A stretch of DNA of 29,431 nucleotides, taken from the NCBI GenBank assembly GCA_030647575.1, contig JAUSJS010000011.1, positions 1-29,431 of the forward strand, in the 5' to 3' direction. Every line of letters begins with the position of its first letter. The stretch's first letter is position 1. The position numbers and the translations under genes are program-made. The notes below the pieces were generated by a model, which searched no databases, had not been told where the DNA came from, and saw only the letters and a list, made by a program, of their open reading frames with translations. Positions 1 through 9,385 of the stretch are shown here, piece by piece. This DNA is from Candidatus Limnocylindrales bacterium. GTDB lineage: Bacteria; Chloroflexota; Limnocylindria; Limnocylindrales; CSP1-4.

Positions 1-626
1 CGGTGATCGGGCTCGTCATTGCCTGGCTCGCAGGTCGGACCGAGGATCACCTCATCGAGCTCATGCTGACCCTGCTCGCCGCGTACGGGACCTACGTGGT
101 CGCAGGCGTCGTCCACCAGTCCGGGATCATCGCGGTTGTGGTCGCCGGAGTCGTGATCGGGACGTACCACCACGAGACCCTGTTCACGGCTCGAGCGCGC
201 GATGCGATCGATTCCGTCTGGGAATTCCTCGCGTTCGTCCTGACGGGAGTCGCGTTCCTGCTCATCGGGATCGCCATTCCCCTCGATTCGCTGTCAGACG
301 CGGCGCTCTACATCGCCTGGGGGGTGGTCGCGGTCCTCGTCGGCCGGGCGCTCGTGATCTACGGCCTGCTGGGAGGTTCGTCCAGCATCGGGCATCGACT
401 GGGCATGGCCCCGCAGATCCCCGTCTCGTGGCTCCACGTCATCAACTGGACCGGACTTCGGGGCGCGGTTGCGATGGCCCTCGCCCTCTCGTTGCCGAGT
501 GACGTGCCCAATCGACTGCTGCTGCAGGGGACGATCTTTGGGATCGTGCTGTTCACCGTCCTCGTCCAGGGCACGACGGCGGAACGGGTCGTGCGATGGG
601 CGGGCGTCGGGTCAGACCGAGCGTAG
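1..626 (+). CDS. CPA1-family Na+/H+ antiporter, C-terminal part (5' truncated by window)
   Basis: The frame is open at the left edge and ends at a TAG at 624-626, so only about 207 C-terminal residues are present. They form a chain of hydrophobic helices, with a conserved stretch in the second half (NWTGLRGAVAMALALSLP) that is the hallmark of the CPA1 (NhaP/NHE-type) sodium/proton exchanger family. These proteins sit in the cytoplasmic membrane and exchange Na+ (or K+) for H+ in pH and salt homeostasis. No C-terminal TrkA/RCK regulatory domain follows the last helix. The gene converges on rodA with only 32 bases between the stop codons and no obvious U-tailed terminator. Family assignment is firm; ion specificity cannot be read from this fragment. 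Confidence 0.88.
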   Translation, partial: VIGLVIAWLAGRTEDHLIELMLTLLAAYGTYVVAGVVHQSGIIAVVVAGVVIGTYHHETLFTARARDAIDSVWEFLAFVLTGVAFLLIGIAIPLDSLSDAALYIAWGVVAVLVGRALVIYGLLGGSSSIGHRLGMAPQIPVSWLHVINWTGLRGAVAMALALSLPSDVPNRLLLQGTIFGIVLFTVLVQGTTAERVVRWAGVGSDRA

Positions 627-658
627 GGCGTCGGCCCGGAGGCTCGCGGGCAGCTGGC

Positions 659-1819
659 CTACCAGGCAGCCCGAGTCTGGCGGATGTTGATGCTCTGCAG
701 GATTCCGAGGCCCGCGGCCATGCTGACCAGCGACGCGCCGCCGTGGGTCACGAACGGCAGCGGGATGCCGGTGATCGGCATCATCCCGAGCACCATGCCC
801 ACGTTGACGACCAGCTGGAACAGGATCATCGAGGCGACGCCAGCGGCGAACAGCGTCCCGAAGGCGTCCTTCGATCGCCAGCCGGCCACCAGGACCCGCC
901 ACAACAGCAGGATGAACAGCAGGAAGAGCACAACGCCGCCGATGAACCCGAGCTCCTCGGCCAGCGTCGCGAACACGAAGTCCGTCGCCTGGACTGGCAG
1001 GAAATTGCCCTGGGTCTGCGTCCCGTTGGTCAGCCCCTTGCCGATGAACCCGCCGGAACCGACCGCGATCTGCGCCTGGTTCAGCTGATAGCCCGCGCCC
1101 TGGAGGTCCGGATTGGCATCCAGGAACGAGGAGAGCCGTTCCTTCTGGTAGTCGAGCAGCACGTAGGTCCAGGCGGTCGGCGCCATCGCCACGGCGCCCG
1201 CCCCGAGCACCGTGAGCCAGCGCAGGCTGGCGCCGGACATCCAGAGCATGCCGGCGAGGATCGCGCCGAAGACGAGCGACGTGCCGAGGTCGGGCTGGAG
1301 CATGACCAGCGCGAGCGGCGGGGCCACCAGCAGGCATGCGCCGAGGATCGAGGCGAACGAGTCGAGGCCTCGGCCGCGCGAGGAGAGGTAGCTCGCGAGG
1401 ACGATGATCATCAGGATCTTGGCGATCTCGCTGAACTGGAAGGTCAACGGCCCGATCTCGACCCAGCGCGCCGAGCCGCCGATGCCGTCCCCGATCAGCA
1501 GGGTCAGGACAAGCAGCCCCAGCTGGACCGCGTAGATCGGCCATGCGAGCGTTTTCAGCCAGCGGTAGTCGAAGGCGGTCGCCAGCACGAAGACCACGGC
1601 GGCGATGGCCGCCCACATCAGGCCGCGGCTGAAGGTCGTACCGGCCTCAAGGGGAACGGCGCCGTCCTCGACGCTGTTCGTGTAGGCCATGACCAGGCCG
1701 ACGGCCAGGAGCAGGGCGGCGTAGGTCGTCAGCTGAAGGTCGAACGCGCGCCAGGCCGCCCCGACGGACTTGGCCGCCCAGTCGGTGACGCGCGCGGGTT
1801 GCGCTCGAATGACGCCCAT
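659..1819 (-). CDS. rodA: RodA, SEDS-family peptidoglycan glycosyltransferase of the elongasome
   Basis: A 386-residue polytopic membrane protein of the SEDS (FtsW/RodA/SpoVE) family, which polymerises lipid II into glycan strands with a partner class B PBP. Visible family marks are the QPDLGTS motif, carrying the Asp needed for SEDS polymerase activity, and the C-terminal GIPLPFVTHGGAS segment (usually GIPLPFVSYGGSS). The call RodA rather than FtsW rests on the partner: the gene follows a PBP2 gene and mreD, the elongation set, and not division genes. Its ATG overlaps the TGA of the PBP2 gene by one base (TGATG), so translation is probably coupled. It is the last gene of the mreD-mrdA-rodA operon and converges on the antiporter gene. 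Confidence 0.93.
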   Translation of the reverse strand: MGVIRAQPARVTDWAAKSVGAAWRAFDLQLTTYAALLLAVGLVMAYTNSVEDGAVPLEAGTTFSRGLMWAAIAAVVFVLATAFDYRWLKTLAWPIYAVQLGLLVLTLLIGDGIGGSARWVEIGPLTFQFSEIAKILMIIVLASYLSSRGRGLDSFASILGACLLVAPPLALVMLQPDLGTSLVFGAILAGMLWMSGASLRWLTVLGAGAVAMAPTAWTYVLLDYQKERLSSFLDANPDLQGAGYQLNQAQIAVGSGGFIGKGLTNGTQTQGNFLPVQATDFVFATLAEELGFIGGVVLFLLFILLLWRVLVAGWRSKDAFGTLFAAGVASMILFQLVVNVGMVLGMMPITGIPLPFVTHGGASLVSMAAGLGILQSINIRQTRAAW

Positions 1820-3717
1820 CAGTTGCTCTGGTAGAAGTTGCCGCGCTCGAGGAGATTCGGGAGTCGGTAGTCCTTCTCGATCCCGTAATGCTGCTGCAGG
1901 TAGTACTTGACGATCTCGGTCGCAACGTTGCCCTTGGTTCGCGAGTCGTAGGCGAAGGCGAGGACGACCAGCTCGGAGTCGGCCTTGTCGAACGACCCGT
2001 TCTCGGGATCCTTCGGCACGAAACCCACGAACCAGGAGTGGAACGGGAGGCGCCCCTCCTTGTCGCGGGTGCCGAACTCGGCCGTCCCGGACTTGCCGGC
2101 GACCTTGATCGGCAACTCAACCAGGTTATAGGTGTGGCGGAACTCCACGACCGATCGCGCGGCGTTACGCATCGTCCTGAGCACGCTCGCGGGGACGTCC
2201 ATCTCGTGCAGCACCCTGGGCTCGAAGGGACGCACGACCTGCCCATCCGGGCCGACGATGTCGTGGACGACCTGCGGCTGATAGAGCGTCCCGCCGTTGG
2301 CCATCGCCGCATACGCGTTGATCAGCTGGAGCGGCGTCACCACGTCGTAGCCCTGACCGATTCCGGCTTGGTACGTCTCACCGGGATAGATCGGCGCGCC
2401 CAGGGTGTCCTGCTTCCACTGGTTGGTCGGAACGATCCCGGAGACCTCGCCCGGCAGGTCGATGCCGGTCGGGCTGCCGAAACCGTACTGCTTTCCCCAG
2501 TAGCCGAGTCGGTCGATCCCGAGCATGCCTGCGACCTGGAAGAAGAACGTGTCGCTCGAGTGGCCGAAGCCGCAGTAGATGTTGCAGGCTCCGAAGCCGC
2601 GCCGGTTCCAGTCGTAGAACTTCGTGTCCCCGAGGGTCAGGTAGCTCTTCGTGGCGAGCTCCGTCCCGGCGCTGATCTTGCGATCGGCCAGACCGCCGGT
2701 GGCAGCAACCAGCTTGTAGGTCGAGCCCGGCGGATAGTGCGCCTGGATCGCGTGATTGAGGAGCGGCTTGTCCGGATCCTCGACGAGCGCCTGGTAATCG
2801 GTATTGCTGATACCTCGCGCGAAGAGATTGTTGTCATAGGTTGGCAGGCTGACCAGCGCCAGTACTTCTCCGGTCTGCGGGTTCATCACGATGACCACGC
2901 CCCGCTTCAGGCCGACCTCGTTCGTCGCCCACTTGAGGGCCTTCTCGGCATATTTCTGTTCCTTGGTGTCGATGGTCAGGTTCAGCGAGTCGCCGGGGCT
3001 TGCCTCGCGGATCGTCTGGAGCACCTGTGTCTTCCGTCCCGTGGCGTCGCGCTCGACGCTCTCGGCACCGTACGTCCCGCGCAGCCCAGTCTCGTATTCG
3101 GCCTCGATCCCGGTCTTGCCGAGCAGGTCGTCGGGGAGGTAGCCCAGCGGCCTGAGAACGGGGAGCTGTTCGGCCGAAACCGGGCCGGTGTAGCCGAGAA
3201 TCTGCGACAGGAGTGGGCCGTAGGTGTACTGGCGACGAGCCTCGACCGCGATCTCCACCCCAGGCAGCTCGAAGCCAGCCTCTGAAATCAGGAGCGCGGT
3301 GCGTTCATCGACATCACCCGCGATCCGGACAAGGTCGAAGTTGGATCCCGGGTTGGAGTCGATGGTGGCGTTGACCTCGGCGACGTCCAGATCGAGCAGC
3401 GCAGCCAGCCGCTCGACGACCTGCGGTCGCTGCGACTGCGGGAGATCGGCCGGCCGCACCTTGACCGCGAAGGTCGGGACGTTGGTCACGAGGACCCGGC
3501 CGGCGCGGTCATAGATCAGGCCCCGAGGCGACGGGACAGCCTCCAGGACCGTTCGGTTGCGCGCAGACAGGGACGCGAACCGACCGCCGTCGACGATCTG
3601 GAGGTAGAACAGCCTCGCGGTGAGGCCGCCGACCGCCAGCAGCATGATCACCGCGAAGGCGACGAATCGCGATAGGTGCCGGACGGACCGGGGTCGATCG
3701 TCGAGATAGGTCGTCAC
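1819..3717 (-). CDS. mrdA: Penicillin-binding protein 2 (class B transpeptidase)
   Basis: A 632-residue class B PBP that cross-links peptidoglycan during sidewall growth with RodA. It has a short cytoplasmic N-terminus, one membrane anchor (about residues 18-40), a PBP dimerisation/pedestal domain (about 55-240) and a transpeptidase domain. All three active-site motifs are visible: S332-T-Y-K with the acylated serine, S387-S-D389 (the PBP2 version of SxN), and K542-S-G-T. The start is a GTG at 3715-3717 that shares four bases (GTGA) with the mreD stop. MreB and MreC, usually encoded just upstream in such operons, are not in the window. Confidence 0.94.
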   Translation of the reverse strand: MTTYLDDRPRSVRHLSRFVAFAVIMLLAVGGLTARLFYLQIVDGGRFASLSARNRTVLEAVPSPRGLIYDRAGRVLVTNVPTFAVKVRPADLPQSQRPQVVERLAALLDLDVAEVNATIDSNPGSNFDLVRIAGDVDERTALLISEAGFELPGVEIAVEARRQYTYGPLLSQILGYTGPVSAEQLPVLRPLGYLPDDLLGKTGIEAEYETGLRGTYGAESVERDATGRKTQVLQTIREASPGDSLNLTIDTKEQKYAEKALKWATNEVGLKRGVVIVMNPQTGEVLALVSLPTYDNNLFARGISNTDYQALVEDPDKPLLNHAIQAHYPPGSTYKLVAATGGLADRKISAGTELATKSYLTLGDTKFYDWNRRGFGACNIYCGFGHSSDTFFFQVAGMLGIDRLGYWGKQYGFGSPTGIDLPGEVSGIVPTNQWKQDTLGAPIYPGETYQAGIGQGYDVVTPLQLINAYAAMANGGTLYQPQVVHDIVGPDGQVVRPFEPRVLHEMDVPASVLRTMRNAARSVVEFRHTYNLVELPIKVAGKSGTAEFGTRDKEGRLPFHSWFVGFVPKDPENGSFDKADSELVVLAFAYDSRTKGNVATEIVKYYLQQHYGIEKDYRLPNLLERGNFYQSN

Positions 3718-4301
3718 CAGTCGACCCGCTCCTCAGCGGCACGACGGTCATGGATCGAGACCGACAGCGGTCCAATCAGGGCGGCGATCACCGCGTCGTA
3801 GATGGCACCCGGCAGGATCGCGCCGGCAGGATCGGCAACGGGGATCGTGGCCCGGAGCGCGTTGAAGGCCAGGAAGAGTGTCATCGAATAGAGCAGGCTC
3901 AGGAGGAAGGTGGCCGGGATGGGAATGACGGGTCGCAGGCGGGTGACGAGGCGACCGAGGGCGTAGGCGCACCCGACGCAGAGCAGAAGCGCGAAGGCCG
4001 TCGATCCAAGCGGCCGTTGCGCCAGGACATCAAGGACGAGGCCTCCGATGAAGCCCCAGGCGAGACCGGCCTCGAGGCCGAGCGCGACGGTCACGACGAC
4101 GCCCAGGACGAGAACGAGGTGCGGCTGTGACGTTACGACCCGAAGATACGGGCCGGCACTGAGTTCCAGCAAGGCCGTCACCGTCGCGCCGACCGCAGCG
4201 AGCAGCAGGGTCATGGAGCGAGTCGATCCTCGGCGAACGGGCCAACGGTGTGCGACCGCCGACACGGCGCCTCGGTGACGGTCGAACGGCGGAGACGTCA
4301 T
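3714..4301 (-). CDS. mreD: MreD, rod-shape-determining membrane protein
   Basis: A small, very hydrophobic protein with about five or six membrane helices, ending in a polar tail after the last helix. Size, topology and position directly before PBP2 and RodA identify it as MreD, which links MreBC to the elongation machinery. The start is uncertain. ATG at 4299-4301 (195 residues) is chosen because a good promoter (-35 at 4330-4335, -10 at 4307-4312) would place the transcript start at or within a base or two of this codon, giving a leaderless mRNA. An internal ATG at 4212-4214 would give 166 residues, the usual MreD length, and a GTG at 4314-4316 is also open but overlaps the promoter. MreD sequences diverge quickly, so the family call leans partly on context. 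Confidence 0.83.
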   Translation of the reverse strand: MTSPPFDRHRGAVSAVAHRWPVRRGSTRSMTLLLAAVGATVTALLELSAGPYLRVVTSQPHLVLVLGVVVTVALGLEAGLAWGFIGGLVLDVLAQRPLGSTAFALLLCVGCAYALGRLVTRLRPVIPIPATFLLSLLYSMTLFLAFNALRATIPVADPAGAILPGAIYDAVIAALIGPLSVSIHDRRAAEERVDW

Positions 4302-4306
4302 GGCGA

Positions 4307-4335
4307 AGTATCCCACGGGCCCGGGATCCCGGCAA
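4307..4335 (-). promoter_or_regulatory. Promoter of the mreD-mrdA-rodA operon
   Basis: On the minus strand there is TTGCCG (4330-4335), a 17-base spacer, and GATACT (4307-4312) preceded by TGG (extended -10). The expected start of transcription, about seven bases on, falls at or next to the ATG at 4301, so a leaderless transcript is predicted. Confidence 0.6.
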
Positions 4336-4366
4336 TGATCGAGTTGCCCGCTCGAGGCTTGGACGA

Positions 4367-4400
4367 GAGCTCCGCCGTTTCACGTGAAACGGCGGAGCTC
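4367..4400. promoter_or_regulatory. parS: parS centromere-like site within a 34-bp perfect palindrome
   Basis: The core GTTTCACGTGAAAC (4377-4390) is the ParB-binding parS core known from most bacterial phyla. The outermost T/A of the 16-bp consensus is C/G here. The dyad continues on both sides without a mismatch to a total of 34 bp, centred between 4383 and 4384. It lies about 170 bp before parA and upstream of the mreD promoter. ParB loading here would seed the segregation complex and could affect both divergent operons. Confidence 0.93.
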
Positions 4401-4522
4401 AGAACCGACTTTCCTTCGCCTGAAACGACATTTTGGCGCTCCATTGTCGCTGGTACGTGGCCGGTAAGTCCCTCGTGGCACACTCGCCGTGTTCGGCCGA
4501 AGCGAGGGCAACGGGGCTGCGA

Positions 4523-4531
4523 TGGTAGAAT
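4523..4531 (+). promoter_or_regulatory. Extended -10 element for the parA operon
   Basis: TGG followed by TAGAAT (4526-4531) is an extended -10. No convincing -35 is found 15-19 bases upstream. The transcript would start about 4538, right at a GTG (4540) that opens an eight-codon frame ending immediately before parA. Confidence 0.45.
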
Positions 4532-4539
4532 TCACATCC

Positions 4540-4566
4540 GTGAGAGCGTTCCGGGCAGGGCACTGA
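4540..4566 (+). other. Possible 8-codon upstream reading frame abutting parA
   Basis: A GTG at 4540-4542 opens a frame encoding VRAFRAGH and ends in TGA at 4564-4566; the next base is the G of the parA GTG start. Together with the -10 at 4526-4531 this could be a leaderless mini-ORF that delivers ribosomes to parA by termination-reinitiation. It is short enough to be chance, and parA also has a weak purine-rich stretch (GGGCAGGG) of its own. Confidence 0.3.
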
Positions 4567-5376
4567 GTGGGCCAGACGATCGCCTGCGCGAACCAGAAAG
4601 GCGGCGTCGGCAAGACCACGACGGTTGTCAATCTCGGCAGTTACCTCGCCCTCGCGGGCGAGCGAGTCCTGATCGTCGATCTGGATCCCCAGGGCAATGC
4701 GACGAGCGGCCTGGGGTTCGACCGTGGTTCGATCGAGCATTCGGTCTATGACGCGGTCGTCGACGGGGTGCACATCAGCGATCTGATCCTCGCCGGACCG
4801 GTCGACGGGCTCGATGTCGTTCCGTCGGCCATCGCCCTCGCTGGGGCGGAACTCGAGCTTGCCCCTGTCGAGGGTCGGGAACGCCGGCTGGCACGACTTC
4901 TTTCGGAGATCACCGCCCGGTACGACTACCTGTTCATCGATTGCCCACCAGCCCTTGGCTTGCTCACCGTGAATGCCCTGACCGCCGCCGACTCCGTCTT
5001 GATCCCGCTTCAATGTGAGTACTACGCCCTGGAAGGATTGACCCAGCTGCTTGCCACCCTCGATCTCGTTCGCGACCACCTCAACCCCGGCCTCGCCATC
5101 AACGGCATCGTGCTGACCATGTACGACGCCCGGACGAACCTGTCCGCTGACGTCGCCGCGGAAGCCCGCCGCCACCTCGGTGACCTCGTCTTCGATACCG
5201 TCGTCCCACGATCGGTGCGACTCTCCGAGGCCCCGAGCCACGGCCTGCCGATCCAGCGCTACTCCCCGGATTCGACGGGAGCCCTGGCCTATGCCGCCCT
5301 GGCCACCGAGATGCGCCAGCGAGACGGCCGCGCCAGGGCGGATCAGGTCGACCTTCGCCAGGCGGTTGCCTCATGA
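4567..5376 (+). CDS. parA: ParA/Soj chromosome-partitioning ATPase
   Basis: A 269-residue ParA-type ATPase that drives origin segregation by ATP-dependent, non-specific DNA binding and release stimulated by ParB. The deviant Walker A motif KGGVGKTT is at residues 11-18 (signature Lys11, catalytic Lys16), followed by VDLDPQGNATSGLG (switch I) and the Walker B-like FIDCPPALGLLTVNAL. There is no N-terminal DNA-binding domain, so this is the short chromosomal Soj type. The GTG start is chosen because it puts the Walker A motif 10 residues from the N-terminus, as is normal for the family. The stop overlaps parB (ATGA), and parS lies about 170 bases upstream, completing a ParABS locus. Confidence 0.96.
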   Translation: MGQTIACANQKGGVGKTTTVVNLGSYLALAGERVLIVDLDPQGNATSGLGFDRGSIEHSVYDAVVDGVHISDLILAGPVDGLDVVPSAIALAGAELELAPVEGRERRLARLLSEITARYDYLFIDCPPALGLLTVNALTAADSVLIPLQCEYYALEGLTQLLATLDLVRDHLNPGLAINGIVLTMYDARTNLSADVAAEARRHLGDLVFDTVVPRSVRLSEAPSHGLPIQRYSPDSTGALAYAALATEMRQRDGRARADQVDLRQAVAS

Positions 5377-6262
5377 GCGACGGAGCGGACCGCCCGGATC
5401 GGCCCGATCGGCCCGAGCGGTCCACCGGCCTGGGGCGCGGCCTCGGCGCCCTCATTCCGCAACGCGGCGGCGGGCACGCCAGCGCGGTTGAGATTGCGAT
5501 TTCGCGAATCAGCCCGAACCCGTACCAGCCGCGCAAGCGCTTCAATCCCGAAGATCTGGCCTCCCTCCGGGCCAGCATCGCCGCCCACGGCGTGCTCCAG
5601 CCGATCCTCGTCTCCGAAACGCCGACGGGCTACCAGATCGTCGCCGGCGAGCGTCGCCTGCGCGCCGCCCAGGCCGCCGGCCTCGACCGCATCCCTGCGG
5701 TCATCCGCCAGCTCGTCGATCGCGACCAGCTGGAACTAGCGCTCGTCGAGAACCTGCAGCGGGCCGACCTCGATCCGATCGAGACGGCCGACGCCTACCG
5801 CCAGTTGATCAACCGCTTCGGCCTCAGCCAGGACGACGTGGCAACCCGGGTGGGCCGGGCGCGGTCCACCGTCGCCAATACCCTCCGCCTGCTCGAGCTC
5901 GCGCCGGAGATCCAGGCAGCGGTTGCGGACGGTCGCCTCACCGAAGGCCACGGACGAGCGCTCGGCGGCCTGCCGGCCGATCACCAGGCGCGCGTGCTCG
6001 ATTCGGTCGTGCGGCAGGACCTGTCCGTGCGCCAGACCGAAGAGCTCGTCCGACGTCTGCGCGAACCGAGATCGACGCCCAAGGAAGCCGTCCCCGTGCG
6101 CCGTGCCGATCCCGACCTCGAACGGGTCGAGGAGGATCTGCGCCGCGCGCTGGGCACCAAGGTCAGCCTCGCTCGCTCGAGGCGCGGCGGCCGCATCGTG
6201 ATCGAGTACTACAGCGACGAAGAGCTGGGGCGACTCTACGAGCGCCTGACCGGAGGAACCGC

Positions 6263-6266
<4 letters not shown>
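5373..6266 (+). CDS. parB: ParB/Spo0J chromosome-partitioning CTPase
   Basis: A 297-residue ParB that binds parS, clamps onto and spreads along DNA, and stimulates ParA. It starts with a low-complexity Asp/Arg/Pro stretch and the segment GLGRGLGALIP, the usual ParA-stimulating N-terminus. The ParB/Srx CTP-binding domain follows with GERR at residues 92-95 and ENLQR at 126-130. A helix-turn-helix for parS recognition covers about 140-180 (FGLSQDDVATRVGRARSTVANTLRL). The C-terminal dimerisation domain ends at the GTGA overlap with gyrB. It overlaps parA by ATGA, so ParA, ParB and GyrB are probably made together. Confidence 0.96.
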
Positions 6267-8216
<1,950 letters not shown>

Positions 8217-8227
<11 letters not shown>

Positions 8228-8396
8228 GGTCGCCCGGGCCGGGCAGCCGACGATCGAGTCCGCTGTCGCCTCCGGCATCGAGCTCGCGACGGCGACCGGC
8301 GTGTACGTCGCGGCGGATACGACCCGGAAGCGAGAGCTCCAGGAACGCTATGGCTTCCGCCGACTCGACGTGGGCGGAGACGAGGTCCGCCGGTGA
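8217..8396 (+). CDS. Small ORF (59 aa) bridging gyrB and the AlkD-like gene
   Basis: The 165-base gap after gyrB contains a frame that begins at TTG 8217, 11 bases inside the gyrB end and behind AAAGG at a spacing of 9. It ends at TGA 8394-8396, sharing GTGA with the next gene, the same coupling used at other junctions in this operon. The predicted product has no signal peptide or membrane helix. Its first half is Ala/Thr-rich and its second half is charged (TRKRELQERYGFRR). I do not recognise a family. The coupled boundaries favour a real gene; the TTG start and small size keep confidence moderate. Confidence 0.45.
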
Positions 8397-9379
8397 CGGC
8401 CGCCGCGCCCACCAGCGAGACGACAGCCCACGCCGTCGCGCTGGTCGCCGAGCGCCGGGAACCGGCCGAGGCGCTTGGCCGCTCCCTCGCCGAGCTGATG
8501 AACGACCCCGATGCCTTCACGGCAACGCTTCGGCGCGGCCTGGCGGGCCTGTCCGACCCGGACTACCTCGAGGGCCAGCGCCGCGTGGCGCCGGGCATCG
8601 GGAAGCTGCACGGCGTCCGCTGGCCGCTGCTGGCGGCCGTCGAACGCGGATTCCGCCAGGCAACGAAGGACGACCGTCCGACGCCGCTGCTGTTCATCGC
8701 CGACCGACTGTTCCGCGAGTCCGAGCTCGAAAACCGCTGGTTCGCGTTCGGATTGCTGGAGCGAACCCTGGCCACCGAGACCGAACGCACCTGGCAGGTC
8801 CTTCGCCGGGCCGCACGCGAGGCGGCTGACTGGATCACCGTCGACTCGCTTGCCCACCCGTACGGCAAAGGCATCGCACAGGAGCCCTACCGATGGGCTG
8901 AGCTGGAGCAGCTCGTCTACAGCCCATCACGCTGGGAGCGCCGGCTGGTCGGCTCCACGATCGCCACGATGACCCACGGCGGACGGCGAACCGGCCGGGA
9001 TCCCGAGCTGCCGCGGCGAGCCCTGGCCCTGCTGGCGCAGCTGATGGGTGACGCCGAACCTGACGTTCAGAAGGCACTCTCCTGGGCGTATCGCTCGCTG
9101 GCCGAGCGCGACCCGGCGGCGACCGCGTCCGCACTTGGCGCCGAAACCGACCAGGCGACCGCGACCGCGGACGGCCACCGAGCCTGGGTCATCCGCGACG
9201 CACTCTCGAAGCTCGACCCCGCGGTTGCCGACAGCCTTCGCGAACGGCTGGCCGGAATCCGCAAGCGATCGGGCGCGGCGCCCACGTCGCGCGCCGCAGA
9301 GACGTCGTCACGCTTCGGCGAGCTGCCCGATCCCTCCGCGCACCCGAGCCACCGCTCAGCTGATCCGACCCAGGAGTGA
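8393..9379 (+). CDS. AlkD-like HEAT-repeat DNA glycosylase
   Basis: A 328-residue all-helical protein of the DNA alkylation repair (AlkD/AlkC, PF08713-type) family, which uses HEAT-like repeats to hold DNA and excise N3- or N7-alkylated purines without base flipping. The residues that line the AlkD catalytic cleft appear in the right order: W147-x3-D151 (WITVD, the Asp being the catalytic carboxylate), W181-E-R-R with the DNA-contacting arginine, and W231 in KALSWAYRSL. The last 50 or so residues are a polar, probably disordered tail. It lies between gyrB and gyrA, with GTGA coupling upstream and six bases to gyrA, so it is co-expressed with gyrase. Family assignment is good; substrate is inferred. 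Confidence 0.8.
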   Translation: MTAAAPTSETTAHAVALVAERREPAEALGRSLAELMNDPDAFTATLRRGLAGLSDPDYLEGQRRVAPGIGKLHGVRWPLLAAVERGFRQATKDDRPTPLLFIADRLFRESELENRWFAFGLLERTLATETERTWQVLRRAAREAADWITVDSLAHPYGKGIAQEPYRWAELEQLVYSPSRWERRLVGSTIATMTHGGRRTGRDPELPRRALALLAQLMGDAEPDVQKALSWAYRSLAERDPAATASALGAETDQATATADGHRAWVIRDALSKLDPAVADSLRERLAGIRKRSGAAPTSRAAETSSRFGELPDPSAHPSHRSADPTQE

Positions 9380-9385
9380 CCGACT

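Noticed and set aside
596..3285. Long plus-strand frames (596-1834 and 1888-3285) opposite rodA and mrdA
   Set aside because: Composition is Arg/Asp/His/Gln-rich with no domain; RodA and PBP2 on the minus strand account for the region.
4401..4566. Second parS site or DnaA boxes next to parS
   Set aside because: Only an isolated CTGAAAC half-site was seen; no palindrome and no TTATCCACA-like boxes.
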